The position numbers were made by a program, and so were the translations under genes. A stretch of DNA of 64,000 nt, from positions 2,542,001 through 2,606,000 of the forward strand of contig JAMSLZ010000001.1 in the NCBI GenBank assembly GCA_026027325.1, given 5' to 3'. A model generated the notes under the pieces. It saw nothing but the letters and a program-made list of their open reading frames with translations, was not told the origin of the DNA and did no database searches. Below are positions 8,913 through 19,575 of this stretch, piece by piece. Within the stretch, counting starts at the first letter, position 1; each line of letters begins with the position of its first letter. The DNA comes from Actinomucor elegans (taxonomy: Eukaryota; Mucoromycota; Mucoromycetes; Mucorales; Mucoraceae).

Positions 8913-11900
8913 AAAATTATATGAGAGTTAGATGCATAATGACCCCTTTTATTATTGTATTTTAAATTATATCCTTCGTCTTTAGCACCGGATATAACAT
9001 TTTTTTGAATCAAGCTTTTTCCAACAATTACAATCTTATTACCAATGTCTTCTCCTGCTGCCTCCATTCACTCTGGTGAACCTACTGTTTCTGTTGCTCA
9101 AGCCAACTTACCTGTTCTTGATGCATCCATGGAAGAATCTTCTGGTTCTGCTGCTTCTTTTGTTGATCGACAAGTACAAGCTGAAGAATCTCTCCGTAGT
9201 ATGCAAGACACTATCAATCAACTCACTATTGAGTTAACCATTCTTGCTGCTCGTCTCTCGTCTCCTTTGTCTGGTGATAATCTCGATGATTTCCAGGCTG
9301 AATACTTACAAAAGGATAGTGTTCTCAAGGCTGTCATTGCTACCAAAGCCCTCATTGAGAAATCCAATGCTGACTCTGTCAAGTATGCTCGCGCTGTTGT
9401 TGATCCCAAGGCACCCATCAAGGTTTCTAGTGTGTGTCCCAACAACATGCCTTATCTTCAATGGGTTGGTGAAGTTCATGAGCCTAACGCTCATATTTTT
9501 ATCGATGCTGCTGCTTGTTTGACACGTTTTCAAAACGTAATGTATGCTCATCGTTTGGACTTCGACACCAACTATGAACGATTAGTGTTGTCTCAAATGT
9601 CGCAAGCTCAACTTACCTGGTATGAAGTTGAGTTTCATCAGAACGCTCGTGCCGCTGGTATTGCTTCCCCTACTTGGCTCATGTTCAAGAATGAGTTCCT
9701 CTCTCGGTTTGGTACAACCGTTGATGAAGATCGTGCTGCCTGTGCTCGCTCTCTTGTTGACATCAAGTTAGCCAAAGGTGAATCTCTTTTTGCTTTCATT
9801 GATCGCTTCAATGATCTCCGTCGTCGTGCTGTTGACCAGTGCTTACCTGCCTCTATTCTAGTGGATAAGTTTTTACACGCTTTGCCCACTGAATTTGCTG
9901 ACAAGGTCATTACTTCGCGTCTTTCCTTACCAAAGGATCAAAAGTCGAATGTGGATGTAGTGATGCGTCTTGCTCGTGAACTGTACAATGACTTGTACAA
10001 AGAGAAAGGTCTTCCTGGTGTCTCTGCTTCTGTTTCTTCTGCTTCTGGTTCTTCTTCGCGTGTGTCAAACATACCTTCTGCTGCCAACTATGTGCACCGT
10101 GAAAGTGACAAGTCTCGTCACGCTGTTCCTTCTTCTCTTGGTGTTGCCTCTTCTGCCATGTCTATTGGTAAGGTTGCCAAACGTTCTTCTTCTACTGCTT
10201 CCACTGGGAAATATTGTTCTTTCCACAAAGTCAATACCCATGATACTGCCAATTGTAAGGCTATCTCTCGTGCGTCATCTGTTATTGCTAACCAGCAACC
10301 TCTTGCTGCTGCTTCCAGTTCTTTGCCTTCTTCAAGTCAAGTTCCCATTAACAATCGTACTTGTCATTCGTGTGGAGCTCCTGGTTGGACACGCCAGCAT
10401 CGTTGCAATACTGCTGTGCGTAACGATCCCAATCAAGGACCAACTCATCGTTTTGGGATGATGAGTATTGCAGGTGCTGCTTCTCGTGCCTTTGGTTCTT
10501 CTGGTGCTATTGCATCATCTTCTGCTTCGTTGGCTCCGGCCTCGAACTTATCAACAGTTGCTCCCGCAGTAACTCCTTTCAATTCCGAAGTTAGCTCTTC
10601 ATCTTCTGCTGTTCCTGTTCAGGAACACATGAATATCGATGAACACGCAGCCGTCCAGGCACAACTTTGTAAGTCAAACATATTTTCAAATTTACCCAAA
10701 CAAAGATCTAATGCGATTCTTTTACCTATTGTTGTGCAGAACATTCGCGTCTACGCATACTTGGATACAGGCTGTACGTTCAGCATATGTTCTCCTCGCT
10801 TCTTTCGTTCTCTTGGTGTTGGCTTTACGCCTTCATCTGGTACGGTTCAGCTTGGTCATGTTAACACGCAACAACCTAGGATTGGTTATACTTCTTTGAA
10901 CATTTTGTACAATAAAATACAATTGAAGCATAAATTTGAATTGTTTGATTTCTATACAGAGGACGATAGTGCGCCTATTTTATTTGGTCTTGACATTATG
11001 CCTCTTCTTAACATCGCTATCACTGGGTTGGTATCAACTTGGGATGATCATACTGGTCCTGCATTGCCATCACCAATCGATCCTGAAGATATCAAACCTA
11101 ATAATAGTCCTTTTGGTACTGCTGATGAACGCCAATTGATGCAATCTAAACTTAAACCACTGTTAGCTGCAAACGCTAATATCGATTTGAAGAATACCTA
11201 CTGCAATTTGCCTGGCGCAATAGTACAATTGGAAACGCAACCCGGTAAAGTAGCTTACCGTAAGCCATACCCAATTCCTATTGCCTACAAGCAATCCGTA
11301 TTAGATCAAATTGAAACTTGGAAAAATGAAGGTGTAATAGAAATTGCACAAAGTCACACCGGCTTTAATTCTCCCCTTCTATGTGTTAGTAAGAAAAATG
11401 CTGATGGTATCTATTCGTTTAAGAAACCTAGAGTAGTAGCTGACGTTCGTGAGTTAAACTCGATTCTTATTAGTACGGATAAGTACAATATACCTCTCAT
11501 TTCGGACATCCATGAACGCTTAAGTAATGCCAAAATCATTACTAGTATCGATATCCATTCTTGCTTCACTAGCTTCCTCGTTGACCCTGCTCACAAAAGC
11601 AAGTTAAACTTTATGTGTCCTTTTACTAACTTGCAATATACTTTTCGCAAAGTATGTTTCGGTGTGTCCTTTATTGCTAATTTGGTACAAAGGACCTTAA
11701 CTAACTTGTTCAGTGACCTTCCTTACGTAACGATCTATATCGATGACATTTGCATCAGTACCAATGATTCTCTAGCACATCATACTGATTGTGTAGCCGA
11801 AGTTATCCGTCGCCTCACAAACGCAAATCTTCAACTTTCTCCAGAAAAGATTGTACTTGCTCAGAAAAGTATTCACATTTTGGGTTGGTCAATTGTAGAT

Positions 11901-12351
11901 GGTAAATTGATGCCTGATCCAAGAAAAGTATCAAATGTACACACCTGGCCTCTTCCTCAGACGGGTAAAGACATTATGCGATACTTGGGTTACTTCAATT
12001 ACTTTCGTTCTGCGATTCCTGGATACAGTCGTGTAGCAGCTCCACTTGATGAGTTACGCAGTAGTAAATCACTTGCAGCTATATGGTCTGACAAACACAC
12101 GCAAGCTTTTCGCAACTTGCAAGCAGCCTTGTCGTCTGCTCTCGTGTTATCTCCTCCTGACTTTCGCTACCGTTTCCATGTCGCAACTGACGCGTCTAAA
12201 ACTGGTATTGGTGGAGTCATTTACTATATCAAAAATGATACGGTTCATTATGTGACTATGGCTTCTCGCAAGCTATCTACCTCCGAAATGAATTACAGTA
12301 CAACAAAACGAGAATTACTTGCTATTGTCTACATGTTGACTAAGTATCATA

Positions 12352-13985
12352 CAGTGGGTGAAAAAACTGTTCACGTGTTTTGTATTTTTACATATTTTTA
12401 TAGGGCTTTCGACCCCAAATGGATATACGGCTATGAAAAACTATCATTAGAATGCTTAAGTAAAGTGCTATCATGCCAATATATTCATTGATATGTCAGG
12501 GTAATACAGAATGTTACACAGCTGATTGAATATAGGGCATACACGTGAACAGTTTTTTCCTCACCGACGCCAAACGTAATATAACATAACAATGGTGCTG
12601 TAAATCCATTATTGTTGATCCGAAATGATCCGAATATACCAAGCAATGACGTAAGGTACTGTAAAGTATAAAAGAACCAATATTCGTTCGGTTATATGTT
12701 ATTTTTCAGACCTTACAACTAATACTCTTCATTATACATCAGATATGACTCATTCTCTATCTATCGACACCCAAATGGACATGAAAGCTCTTCTTATCAA
12801 AGGAACACCCTACTCAGTGATTGCAAAAAGGTTTGGCGTCTCTGCTGGAGTTGTATCTAAGTACAACAAGAGATGGTTCCCAGATGGTCAACGTGCTACT
12901 GGTGGTAGACCCGCTATTGTGGACGATACAAGCAAGGCTTTAGTTAGACGGAAGATACTATTTGGTAGGCTTTTGACGGCCCAAGATGCCTACAAAGAGT
13001 TTTTGTCACTTGGTTACCATTTGTCATACAAAACAGCCACAAATATTTTGAGATCAATGGGATTCCCATGCAGAAATAAAGAAAAAGAAGCCATTCATCA
13101 GCCATAGAAATCGCCTAAAGCGATACAACTGGGCCAAAAAGTATCAGCATTGGACTGTAGACGGTTGGAAACGTGTAGTTTGGTCAGATGAAACGAAGAT
13201 AAACGTTTGGGGTTCCGATGGATGCAAGTACTACTGGTCTAGACCCGGTAACCCATTAAAACCCCATCATATAGACGTTACAGTTAAGCATGGGAATGGC
13301 AGCCTTATGATGTGGGGCTGCATGACCTACTGGGGGCCTGGATATGCTTGCCAAATTTACGATGGAGCAATGAATGCCGAAGATTACCAAGGTATATTGG
13401 GCACAACACTTCGAGAGAGCCTCGATTACTATGGTTTGAAATGGGAGGATATCTACTTTCAACAAGATAATGACCCAAAACATACGGCTAATTCCACAAA
13501 AAAGTGGTTCTCTGAACATAATGTCAACTGGATTGACGATTGGCCACCTCAAAGCCCTGATATGAATCCAATTGAACACCTGTGGCATCACCTTAAGCTT
13601 AAACTAAGCGCATACGACACGAAGCCAACCGGTGTACATGGTCTATGGAAACGGTGTGACGAAGAATGGAATACATTTACTGAGGAGGAATGTAGGAGGT
13701 ACATTGAAAGTATGCCAGCTCGAATTAAAGCTGTTTTGGATGCGAAAGGTGGACCAACTAGATATTAGTTTAATAGGGAAAAAATTGTTCACGTGTAGTA
13801 CCTTATTTGTTTAGTACATTACGCAACAACCAATAAAGTAATCAATGCATATTTTTTATCATAGTTGCATATTCAATCGAAGTTTCTTATGGATATTTTT
13901 ACATAATTATATGTCGAGTAGTTCTTGAGTTTTGGAATGATTTATCCGAAATCACTAAACACGTGAACAGTTTTTTCACCCACTG
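12352..13985 (+). mobile_element. Tc1-B: Tc1/mariner element (1634 bp) inserted in Gypsy2 pol
   Basis: Terminal inverted repeats begin CAGTGGGTGAAAAAACTG and are identical over about 29 bases, flanked by TA at 12350-12351 and 13986-13987. Each end also carries an inner, inverted copy of the core AACTGTTCACGTGT (12541-12565 on the left, 13777-13798 on the right). It is almost identical to Tc1-A in opposite orientation, which indicates recent movement. Confidence 0.95.
12745..13768 (+). pseudogene. Tc1-B transposase, one frameshift
   Basis: The N-terminal frame 12745-13107 (120 aa, helix-turn-helix) is followed by the DDE part, which reads open in another frame from about 13085 to 13768. The change is +1 (one base skipped, or two re-read) within the A-rich stretch 13078-13091. 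Motifs are WSDETKINVWG, FQQDNDPKHT and NPIEHLWHH, with 35 residues between the second Asp and the Glu. The product ends AKGGPTRY. Restored length would be about 340 residues, normal for the family. The same shift is present in Tc1-A, so it predates the latest copying. Whether the element moves in trans or shifts frame during translation is open. Confidence 0.88.
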
Positions 13986-15918
13986 TAAATGGTTATTTGG
14001 TATTAAATTCACTTTGCATACTGATCATAAAAGCCTTATCTTTTTACATGATCAAAGCACCCCCAACACCTTGATGCTGACTTGGTGGGACACTATTTTT
14101 TCTTTTACGTTCGATGTTGTTCATATTCCTGGAATTAAGAACATCATTCCCGATACTCTTAGTCGACTGTTTTCTGATGACGAACCCAACAGTCTGGAGG
14201 AGGGTGGAAATATTGTTAACCATCAAAACATATTTGAGAACCATAAGAAAAGATATAATACCACGCGTTCTGAACGTAAACTTCAAATACGGTATCCTAC
14301 AGATAAAAACAAGTCACGCAAAAGAATACTATCTGCTAGAAACGGGTCTGGAAATAAAACAAAAGGAAATTACGCCTTTTCATCTTTCCCAACAGTTTCT
14401 ACAAACTACGATGATAATACCAATACATCATCCAACCACATTGACTCATCCAATACTACATCGTTCGATAGTTACAATAAGACACCTCTTATTTCTCGCG
14501 CAATGCAATATGCTGATTATATGACACCACCTGAAAAGGATCGCGTTTCTATTATTATGAAAGCACACTTGCTTGGCCATTTTGGCGTAAATGCAATTGA
14601 GAAAACTATTCACAATGATTACAAATTACATTGGACTAATTTGCGACAAGACATTCAAAGAGTTATCAATGATTGTGAAGCTTGCCAAGCACATGGTATC
14701 TATCGAGTTGGTTATCACCCTCCTAGAAGCGTGTTGCCTGACGGTGTCTTCGATCATATCTGTATAGATCTCGGTGATTTCAATACTACATCATCTCGTG
14801 GTAATAACTTTATGTTAGTTGTAGTAGATTACTTTAGTCGATTTACAATTCTACGTGCACTCCCTGACAAGAGTAGTTACAGTGTAGCAAAAGAATTACT
14901 TCACATATGTTGTCAGTTCGGATTCCCTCGGATCATCACGCATGACAATGGTATGGAATTTGTGAATGAAGTGGTTAAACAATTTATACAAATGAGTGGC
15001 ATGGATAGACGGCTTAGCTTGCCCTATACTCCTACTGGAAACAGTGTAGTAGAAAGCTATGTTGGCATCTGTAAACGTAGTATCATCAAAGCGTTAACTG
15101 CTAATGCTGTTGAACCTGAATCTTGGGATTTGTATTTAGACGTGATCCAATACTCTGTCAATTGTCAGTATTCGCGATTGCATAAATCTCGTCCTTTCGC
15201 GGTTATGTTCAATAGACAGCCTAATGACTTTATCGACTACACGGATGTAAAACCTACCATCAATATCGAGAAATCTGATAGTAAACTCATTGATAAGAAG
15301 CTGAAATATGTCAAAGATGTCATTATTCCTTCTATTGCTAAACGCATTAAAGAGACACAATTAAACGATCATTTAAAATTCCAAAAGAATAACAAGATCA
15401 TTGAAACAAAGTACCCTCTTAATTCTAAAGTTATGATCGTGAACGTACTCAAATCATCTAAACTGCAACCCAGATGGTTAGGTCCTTTTATCATTAAAGG
15501 CTACACCAAGCATGGTAGTTACATTTTAGAAGATCTCACTGGCTCTTTATTATCTCGTGATGTACCTACGCATCAGATAAGACTGATTCAATCAGGAGAT
15601 CAACGATCTGAAAGCGAACTTAACGAGAAACATTATGAGGTACAAGCAATTGTAAACCATCGACTCTTGCCAGACGGTGAATACGAGTATTACGTGCATT
15701 GGGTTGGATACGATGACCAAGAAAAATACAATACTTGGCAGACGGTTGATACCTTCGATTCGAAGAAACCTATTCAAGACTATTGGACACGTCGTCAAGC
15801 AACCATTGCAAGCACAACAGGTAGATCCCTGCCTAATACTATCAACAAGCGAAGAATACCTGCTCGTAATAAACACAGCAGATCGTTTGTACCTAAAGCA
15901 TATAATACAAGATCTTGA

Positions 15919-16132
15919 GTTGCTTAATTGCACTCTGCAAGTGTAATTGTCTTTTCCCTTATGTTACTTTTTTCCTATAATGGTTTTTTTACAAGGTTTT
16001 TTATGACAGTTTACATTACACACGATCTTACATCTAACACAATGCTTACATCCTATCCTTTCGTTCTTATGATTATTACATCTTTAATACAAAGATACTT
16101 CTAAGGTGATGACCTCATCTGGAAGGGGGCAA
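15919..16132 (+). other. 3' untranslated part of Gypsy2 with polypurine tract
   Basis: The 214 bases after the gag-pol stop hold no gene. They end with a purine stretch (GGAAGGGGGCAA, 16121-16132) directly against the 3' LTR, the expected primer site for plus-strand DNA synthesis. Confidence 0.85.
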
Positions 16133-16643
16133 TGTTGTATTCCACCTACTATTTTGCATCGACATAATAGTAAGGAATCAACTGTTCATTTATGTCATAC
16201 ACGGACTCTATCTGATAACCCAATCAGATTAACGAGGCCTGCATAAATACAAGCGATGTGTCATCCTTAGAACTATTAGCCAATAATCCTTACTACAAGA
16301 AACACGCGGCATCATACTATCGAGTAGTATCGAGTGTATCTCAAGATAAGACCTGAATATCGAATAACGCGTGGGTTATACAATTACAACAATGCGTGGT
16401 TGAAAGGCTTATTAGTGGCTGCTGGGATTGGACTCCGTTGTACGGCCATGCGTGCTGATAGATATTGAATGCTACACTATTAAGCTCTGTCTGATGAAAT
16501 GTATATAAAGAAGACTTGATTTTGAATTGTGAATAAAACATTAGAATAACTTTTACTATCAGGATAGCTGATTCCATTTACTGTCTATTCTTTTATTATT
16601 GTATTTTAAATTATATCCTTCGTCTTTAGCACCGGATATAACA
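16133..16643 (+). repeat. 3' LTR of Gypsy2 (511 bp)
   Basis: It begins TGTTGTATTCC and ends GGATATAACA, followed by the TTCAA duplication. A TATA-like box (TATATAAAG, 16502-16510) probably drives transcription in the 5' copy. It differs from the 5' LTR by the two indels noted there; no substitution was noticed. Confidence 0.95.
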
Positions 16644-17329
16644 TTCAAAAACAATTGTCATTTGACTTTGGTTTATCTGTTTCACCGCAGACCGTGCGTA
16701 GGGCACTCAAGGCCGAAGGCTTAGGATCTATGGAAAAGGAAACGAAGCCAAACCTCAATGCCAAAAACATACGTGAGCGATTAGCTTGGGCAAAAAAGTA
16801 TGAGGACTATACGATAGCCGATTGGAGAAGGGTTATTTGGTCTGATGAGACTAAGATAAACCGCTTCTGCTCTGATGGTCGTACTTGGGTTTGGATTCGA
16901 GACAATGAGCCACTACAAGATCGCCTCATAAAGCAAACAAAAAAGCATGGTGGAGGAAGCATCATGATTTGGAGTTGCATATCTTGCATTGGAGTTGGAT
17001 GGATGTGTAAGATCGATTCCATAATGGACAAGGAGGTTTATGGGACAATTCTGCGTGATGAACTGAGGAAAACGGTAAAGCTGGTCTGCCAAGAAACACG
17101 ATTAAGAACCAATCAGATCATCTTTCAACAGGATAACGACCCAAAACATACTTCTGGTATGGTCAAAGACTACCTCAAAAAACAAAAATTCGTAGTAATG
17201 GACTGGCCATCTCAATCTCCTGATCTTAATCCAATTGAGCATATGTGGGCCTTAGTCAAAAGACGACTAAATGACTATGATACTCCGCCTTCTGACATGC
17301 AAGAGCTTTTTGAACGTGCTACAGACGTA

Positions 17330-18946
17330 CAGTAGTTACACTGGCCGGTGCACAAAAATATAAATTTGCTTTTTTTAATGTTTCTTAACGTACAGTCACT
17401 CGAGTAAGCCCAAACTTTAAATGTGTGTTTGTTGGTATATTTAAATGATATATGCCAAATTTAAACATGAACTGTATAGTAACTACATTTGGAAACTTTA
17501 CTAAAATTATATTTTGGAATTTTTTGGCTGAGAGAATTAAAGGTGCTGTCTTTTAATATCGAGTATAGCCACCTTTAGCTCTAAGGACTTGCTCTATTTT
17601 TTTAGGTAAACTGTTATAGTACGGCTCCATGTCTGCTTTGGTAAATTTGTACCACTCCGTCTCAAATCGTTTGAATAGTTCTTGCTTTGTTTTTGGAGGG
17701 GTGTCATATTGGCCTAGTTTTGACTTAACATGATGCCATAGATGTTCTATCGGATTTAAGTCTGGGCTATATGGTGGCCACTTATTCATATACTGTATGT
17801 TGTTTGCTTTAAGCCATTTTTTAGTTACTTTGGATGTATGTTTTGAGTCGCCATCTTGCTGAAGAATCACATCATCAGGATTGCAGCCGTAGTAGTCCAA
17901 AGTATCCTTAAACGATGTACCCAAGATTTCAATATAACAGTCTGAATCCATAGTTTTCTGTAGTACTTGACTAGCGTAGCCTACTCCCCGTGATGTCATA
18001 CAGCTCCATATCATTAGGCTTCCGCCACCAAACTTTTTGGTCATACGAGTATTATGAGGAAGATCTCTCTGGTCTGGCTCTTGTTCCATGTATAAATAGC
18101 TCCATCAGACTGCCACATGTTTATTTTCGTTTCATCCGAAAATACAACTTTCTTCCATTGCTCAACAGTCCAACCATGGTATTTTCTGGCGTATTGGAGT
18201 CTATCCTTCATATAATCAACCTTGGTATATGGTCGCTTTTTCATAATATAAGCCTTAAGTCCAGTTTGATGGATCAACTTTATAGTCCCATTATAGCTGA
18301 TTGAATAGCCGAGGGAGTTTAAATATTTGTGTGCATCTCGACCATTCCTTAAGTATCCGCTTCGAAGTTTGTATTTCAGTGTTACCATAATACGTTGAGG
18401 CACTATTCTACGGCCACCACCGGTAGGTCGAACGTATTCTGGGTCTATTTCGTTTTTCATTCGGTTTACTGTCCATTTTGAAACTCCTACACGTTGCGCA
18501 ATAATACTGGTTGGCTCTTGTTTTAGTACCAGTGATTTGATGCTGTCGCGCTTGTTATGAGAGATTTTATAAGGCATTATATGGAACGAAGTATGGTCAA
18601 AAAAAAAGAAAGGAGAATGGCTGAAATGAATTAGAATAGGCTTCTTTATATAATTTTCCGTTGCCATAGGCAATGTTTCATTAGTATCAATAGATAAACG
18701 GAATTATTATTAGTGATTATGGTCTATTTACGTCATAAAACGGAAAAGCCCTCAAATTTTAAAAGTTGAAAAAACGGTTTATCATCATTTTATCACTATG
18801 ACGTAACATAAACCCTAGCCTAAACATTTAGTATTTTCATGCAGTATGTTAGAGCTATAGCTCAATATTACTTGATCTGGTTAAATATAAAAATTGACGG
18901 AGTAATAGCAATTAAAAGTTTTGTGCACCGGCCAGTAAAACTACTG
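17330..18946 (-). mobile_element. Tc1-D: second-family Tc1 element inserted in the Tc1-C transposase gene
   Basis: Terminal inverted repeats CAGTAGTT(ACA/TTA)CTGGCC followed by GGTGCACAAAA are flanked by TA at 17328-17329 and 18947-18948. Removing 17330-18948 restores the Tc1-C frame (ATDV then WYHKI). The sequence differs clearly from Tc1-A/B and Tc1-C. Confidence 0.94.
17553..18577 (-). pseudogene. Tc1-D transposase, one frameshift
   Basis: The start at 18577 (MPYKISHNKRDS) precedes a helix-turn-helix region (SIIAQRVGVSKWTVNRM) and the first catalytic motif FSDETKINMW. The frame is lost near 18065-18090, after IYTWNK, and resumes in a second frame (LPHNTRMTKKFGGGSLMIW) to the stop at 17553. 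Second and third catalytic residues lie in LQQDGDSKHT and NPIEHLWHH, with 35 residues between them as in Tc1-B. The end AKGGYTRY also resembles Tc1-B, so the two belong to neighbouring families. A one-base indel is enough to explain the break. An in-frame ATG further upstream (18673) exists but adds residues with no family likeness. Confidence 0.88.
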
Positions 18947-19089
18947 TATGGTACCACAAAATTACCAAAGAAGAATGTTTGAATGTTATTGATAGTATGC
19001 CTTTACGCTGTGACGCTGCCATTAAAGCGAAAGGCCGCTGGACCGATTATTAAAGCAGATTTATCAATAAACAAATTTTGTGAACCCCT

Positions 19090-19300
19090 ACTCACAATAC
19101 TGTCCGCATGATGTTCCTTTTTGTAAACGATTAGTACTCTATATTAAAAAAGTCATATAATCTGAGGTTTCAAGGAATTGTAGTGATTTTGTTGGGCTTT
19201 CAAATGATATTATTCTTATATTTTTGTAGCCATTATCGAGCGAGTAATGATAATGTGAAGCTAGAATTGCAAAACATGCGGACAGTATTGTAAGTCACTG
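19090..19300 (-). repeat. Right terminal inverted repeat of Tc1-C
   Basis: It is the inverted partner of 5887-6098, with only a few substitutions seen, and the same pair of head-to-head sites at its two edges. Confidence 0.9.
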
Positions 19301-19302
19301 TA

Positions 19303-19543
19303 TATGACCATTCAAAATCTTCCCAAAGCCGATGGTCGCGATCTCAAAAGGAATCTTGTACTCGTAGGCATTATTCCAGGCCCTAAGGAGCCTTCTACCT
19401 CAGACATGAACCATTATTTAGATCCTCTAGTTGATGAGCTCTTGCTGCTGATGAACGGTGTTACAATGAATGCAATGATGCCAGATGGACAGATCCAAGC
19501 GCAAAAGGTCAAGGCTGCACTTTCCATGGTATGTTGTGATTTA
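19303..19543 (+). pseudogene. Tnp2-type transposase, segment 2
   Basis: The segment continues the core after Tc1-C: IYMTIQNLPKADGRDL, LVGIIPGPKEPSTSDMNHYL, DPLVDELLLL, KVKAALSMVCCDL. These are family-typical. It breaks off at Merlin-2. The conserved stretch that should follow (Cys-rich core and catalytic surroundings) is missing or decayed, so a deletion probably accompanied the insertion or happened before it. Confidence 0.8.
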
Positions 19544-19575
19544 GGGTAATTCCTAATCTAGGTCTCAGGTTTTTA

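Larger units (their letters stand above)
6947..8945 (+). mobile_element. Merlin-1: AT-rich Merlin/IS1595-like DNA transposon with two genes
   Basis: The insertion is flanked by the 8-bp duplication CTTTTATT (6939-6946, 8946-8953), the length expected for Merlin/IS1016-type elements. The ends form an imperfect 24-base inverted repeat (GGATGTATCTGCATATAGG against GGGTCATTATGCATCTAAC, 16 of 24 positions including the shared TCTCA). It carries a DDE transposase gene and a second gene 28 bases further on. Base composition is far more AT-rich than the surrounding Gypsy2. Confidence 0.93.
6489..8999 (+). repeat. 5' LTR of Gypsy2, split by Merlin-1
   Basis: LTR sequence is 6489-6946 and 8954-8999 (504 bases without the insertion and one CTTTTATT copy). 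It starts TGTTGTATTCC and ends GGATATAACA. Compared with the 3' LTR it lacks 3 bases near 6630 (one TAC unit) and 4 bases near 6840 (CTGTCTG versus CTG). The leader between the LTR and the gag ATG is 45 bases and begins with seven T. Confidence 0.93.
9045..15918 (+). pseudogene. Gag-Pol polyprotein of Gypsy2 (chromovirus), interrupted by Tc1-B
   Basis: Coding segments 9045-12351 and 13988-15918 join in frame over one TA to 1746 codons, a single Gag-Pol without frameshift. Order of parts: capsid-like Gag; zinc knuckles at about residues 388 (CSFHKVNTHDTANC) and 440 (CHSCGAPGWTRQHRC); aspartic protease at about 573 (LDTGCT); reverse transcriptase with YIDD near 898; RNase H from about 1046 (ATDASKTGIGG). 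The integrase has an HHCC finger near 1295 and D-D35-E at about 1360, 1421 and 1457, followed by LGPFIIKGY. A chromodomain (about 1649-1701, YYVHWVGYD) would steer integration to marked chromatin. Tc1-B lies in RNase H. No other damage was seen, so the element was intact when hit. Confidence 0.93.
6489..16643 (+). mobile_element. Gypsy2: complete chromodomain Ty3/Gypsy retrotransposon with two nested insertions
   Basis: Two LTRs (6489-8999 including Merlin-1, and 16133-16643) flank one gag-pol frame. The target duplication TTCAA is present at 6484-6488 and 16644-16648. Merlin-1 lies in the 5' LTR and Tc1-B in pol. A C-terminal chromodomain puts it among the chromoviruses. The only LTR differences seen are two short indels, so insertion was recent. 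Confidence 0.95.
6240..19053 (+). pseudogene. Tc1-C transposase, intact frame interrupted by two insertions
   Basis: Coding segments are 6240-6488, 16649-17329 and 18949-19053. Joined with one copy of each target duplication (TTCAA, TA) they give 345 codons without a stop or shift, ending GRWTDY. The first segment is the paired helix-turn-helix region (SEATRQNIIGDLQAGYSIRQ). The second holds DDE motifs: WSDETKINRF, FQQDNDPKHT and NPIEHMW, with 34 residues between the second Asp and the Glu (DD34E). The protein would cut and paste the element at TA sites. The ATG at 6240 was chosen because it follows the terminal repeat and starts the family-like N-terminus. Gypsy2 interrupts after codon 83 and Tc1-D after codon 310. 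Confidence 0.92.
5887..19300 (+). mobile_element. Tc1-C: Tc1-type transposon inserted in the Tnp2 gene and split by Gypsy2 and Tc1-D
   Basis: The element starts CAGTGACTTACAATACTG at 5887 and ends with the reverse complement at 19300, flanked by TA at 5885-5886 and 19301-19302. Without its nested insertions it would be about 1.6 kb. The 211-212 base terminal inverted repeats are almost identical. Removing the element joins two matching halves of the Tnp2 core, which confirms the boundaries. Confidence 0.92.

Noticed and set aside
12535..13800. A smaller element bounded by the inner AACTGTTCACGTGT copies within Tc1-B
   Set aside because: No TA or other duplication flanks the inner copies, and both full copies (A and B) have them, so they are internal binding sites rather than element ends.
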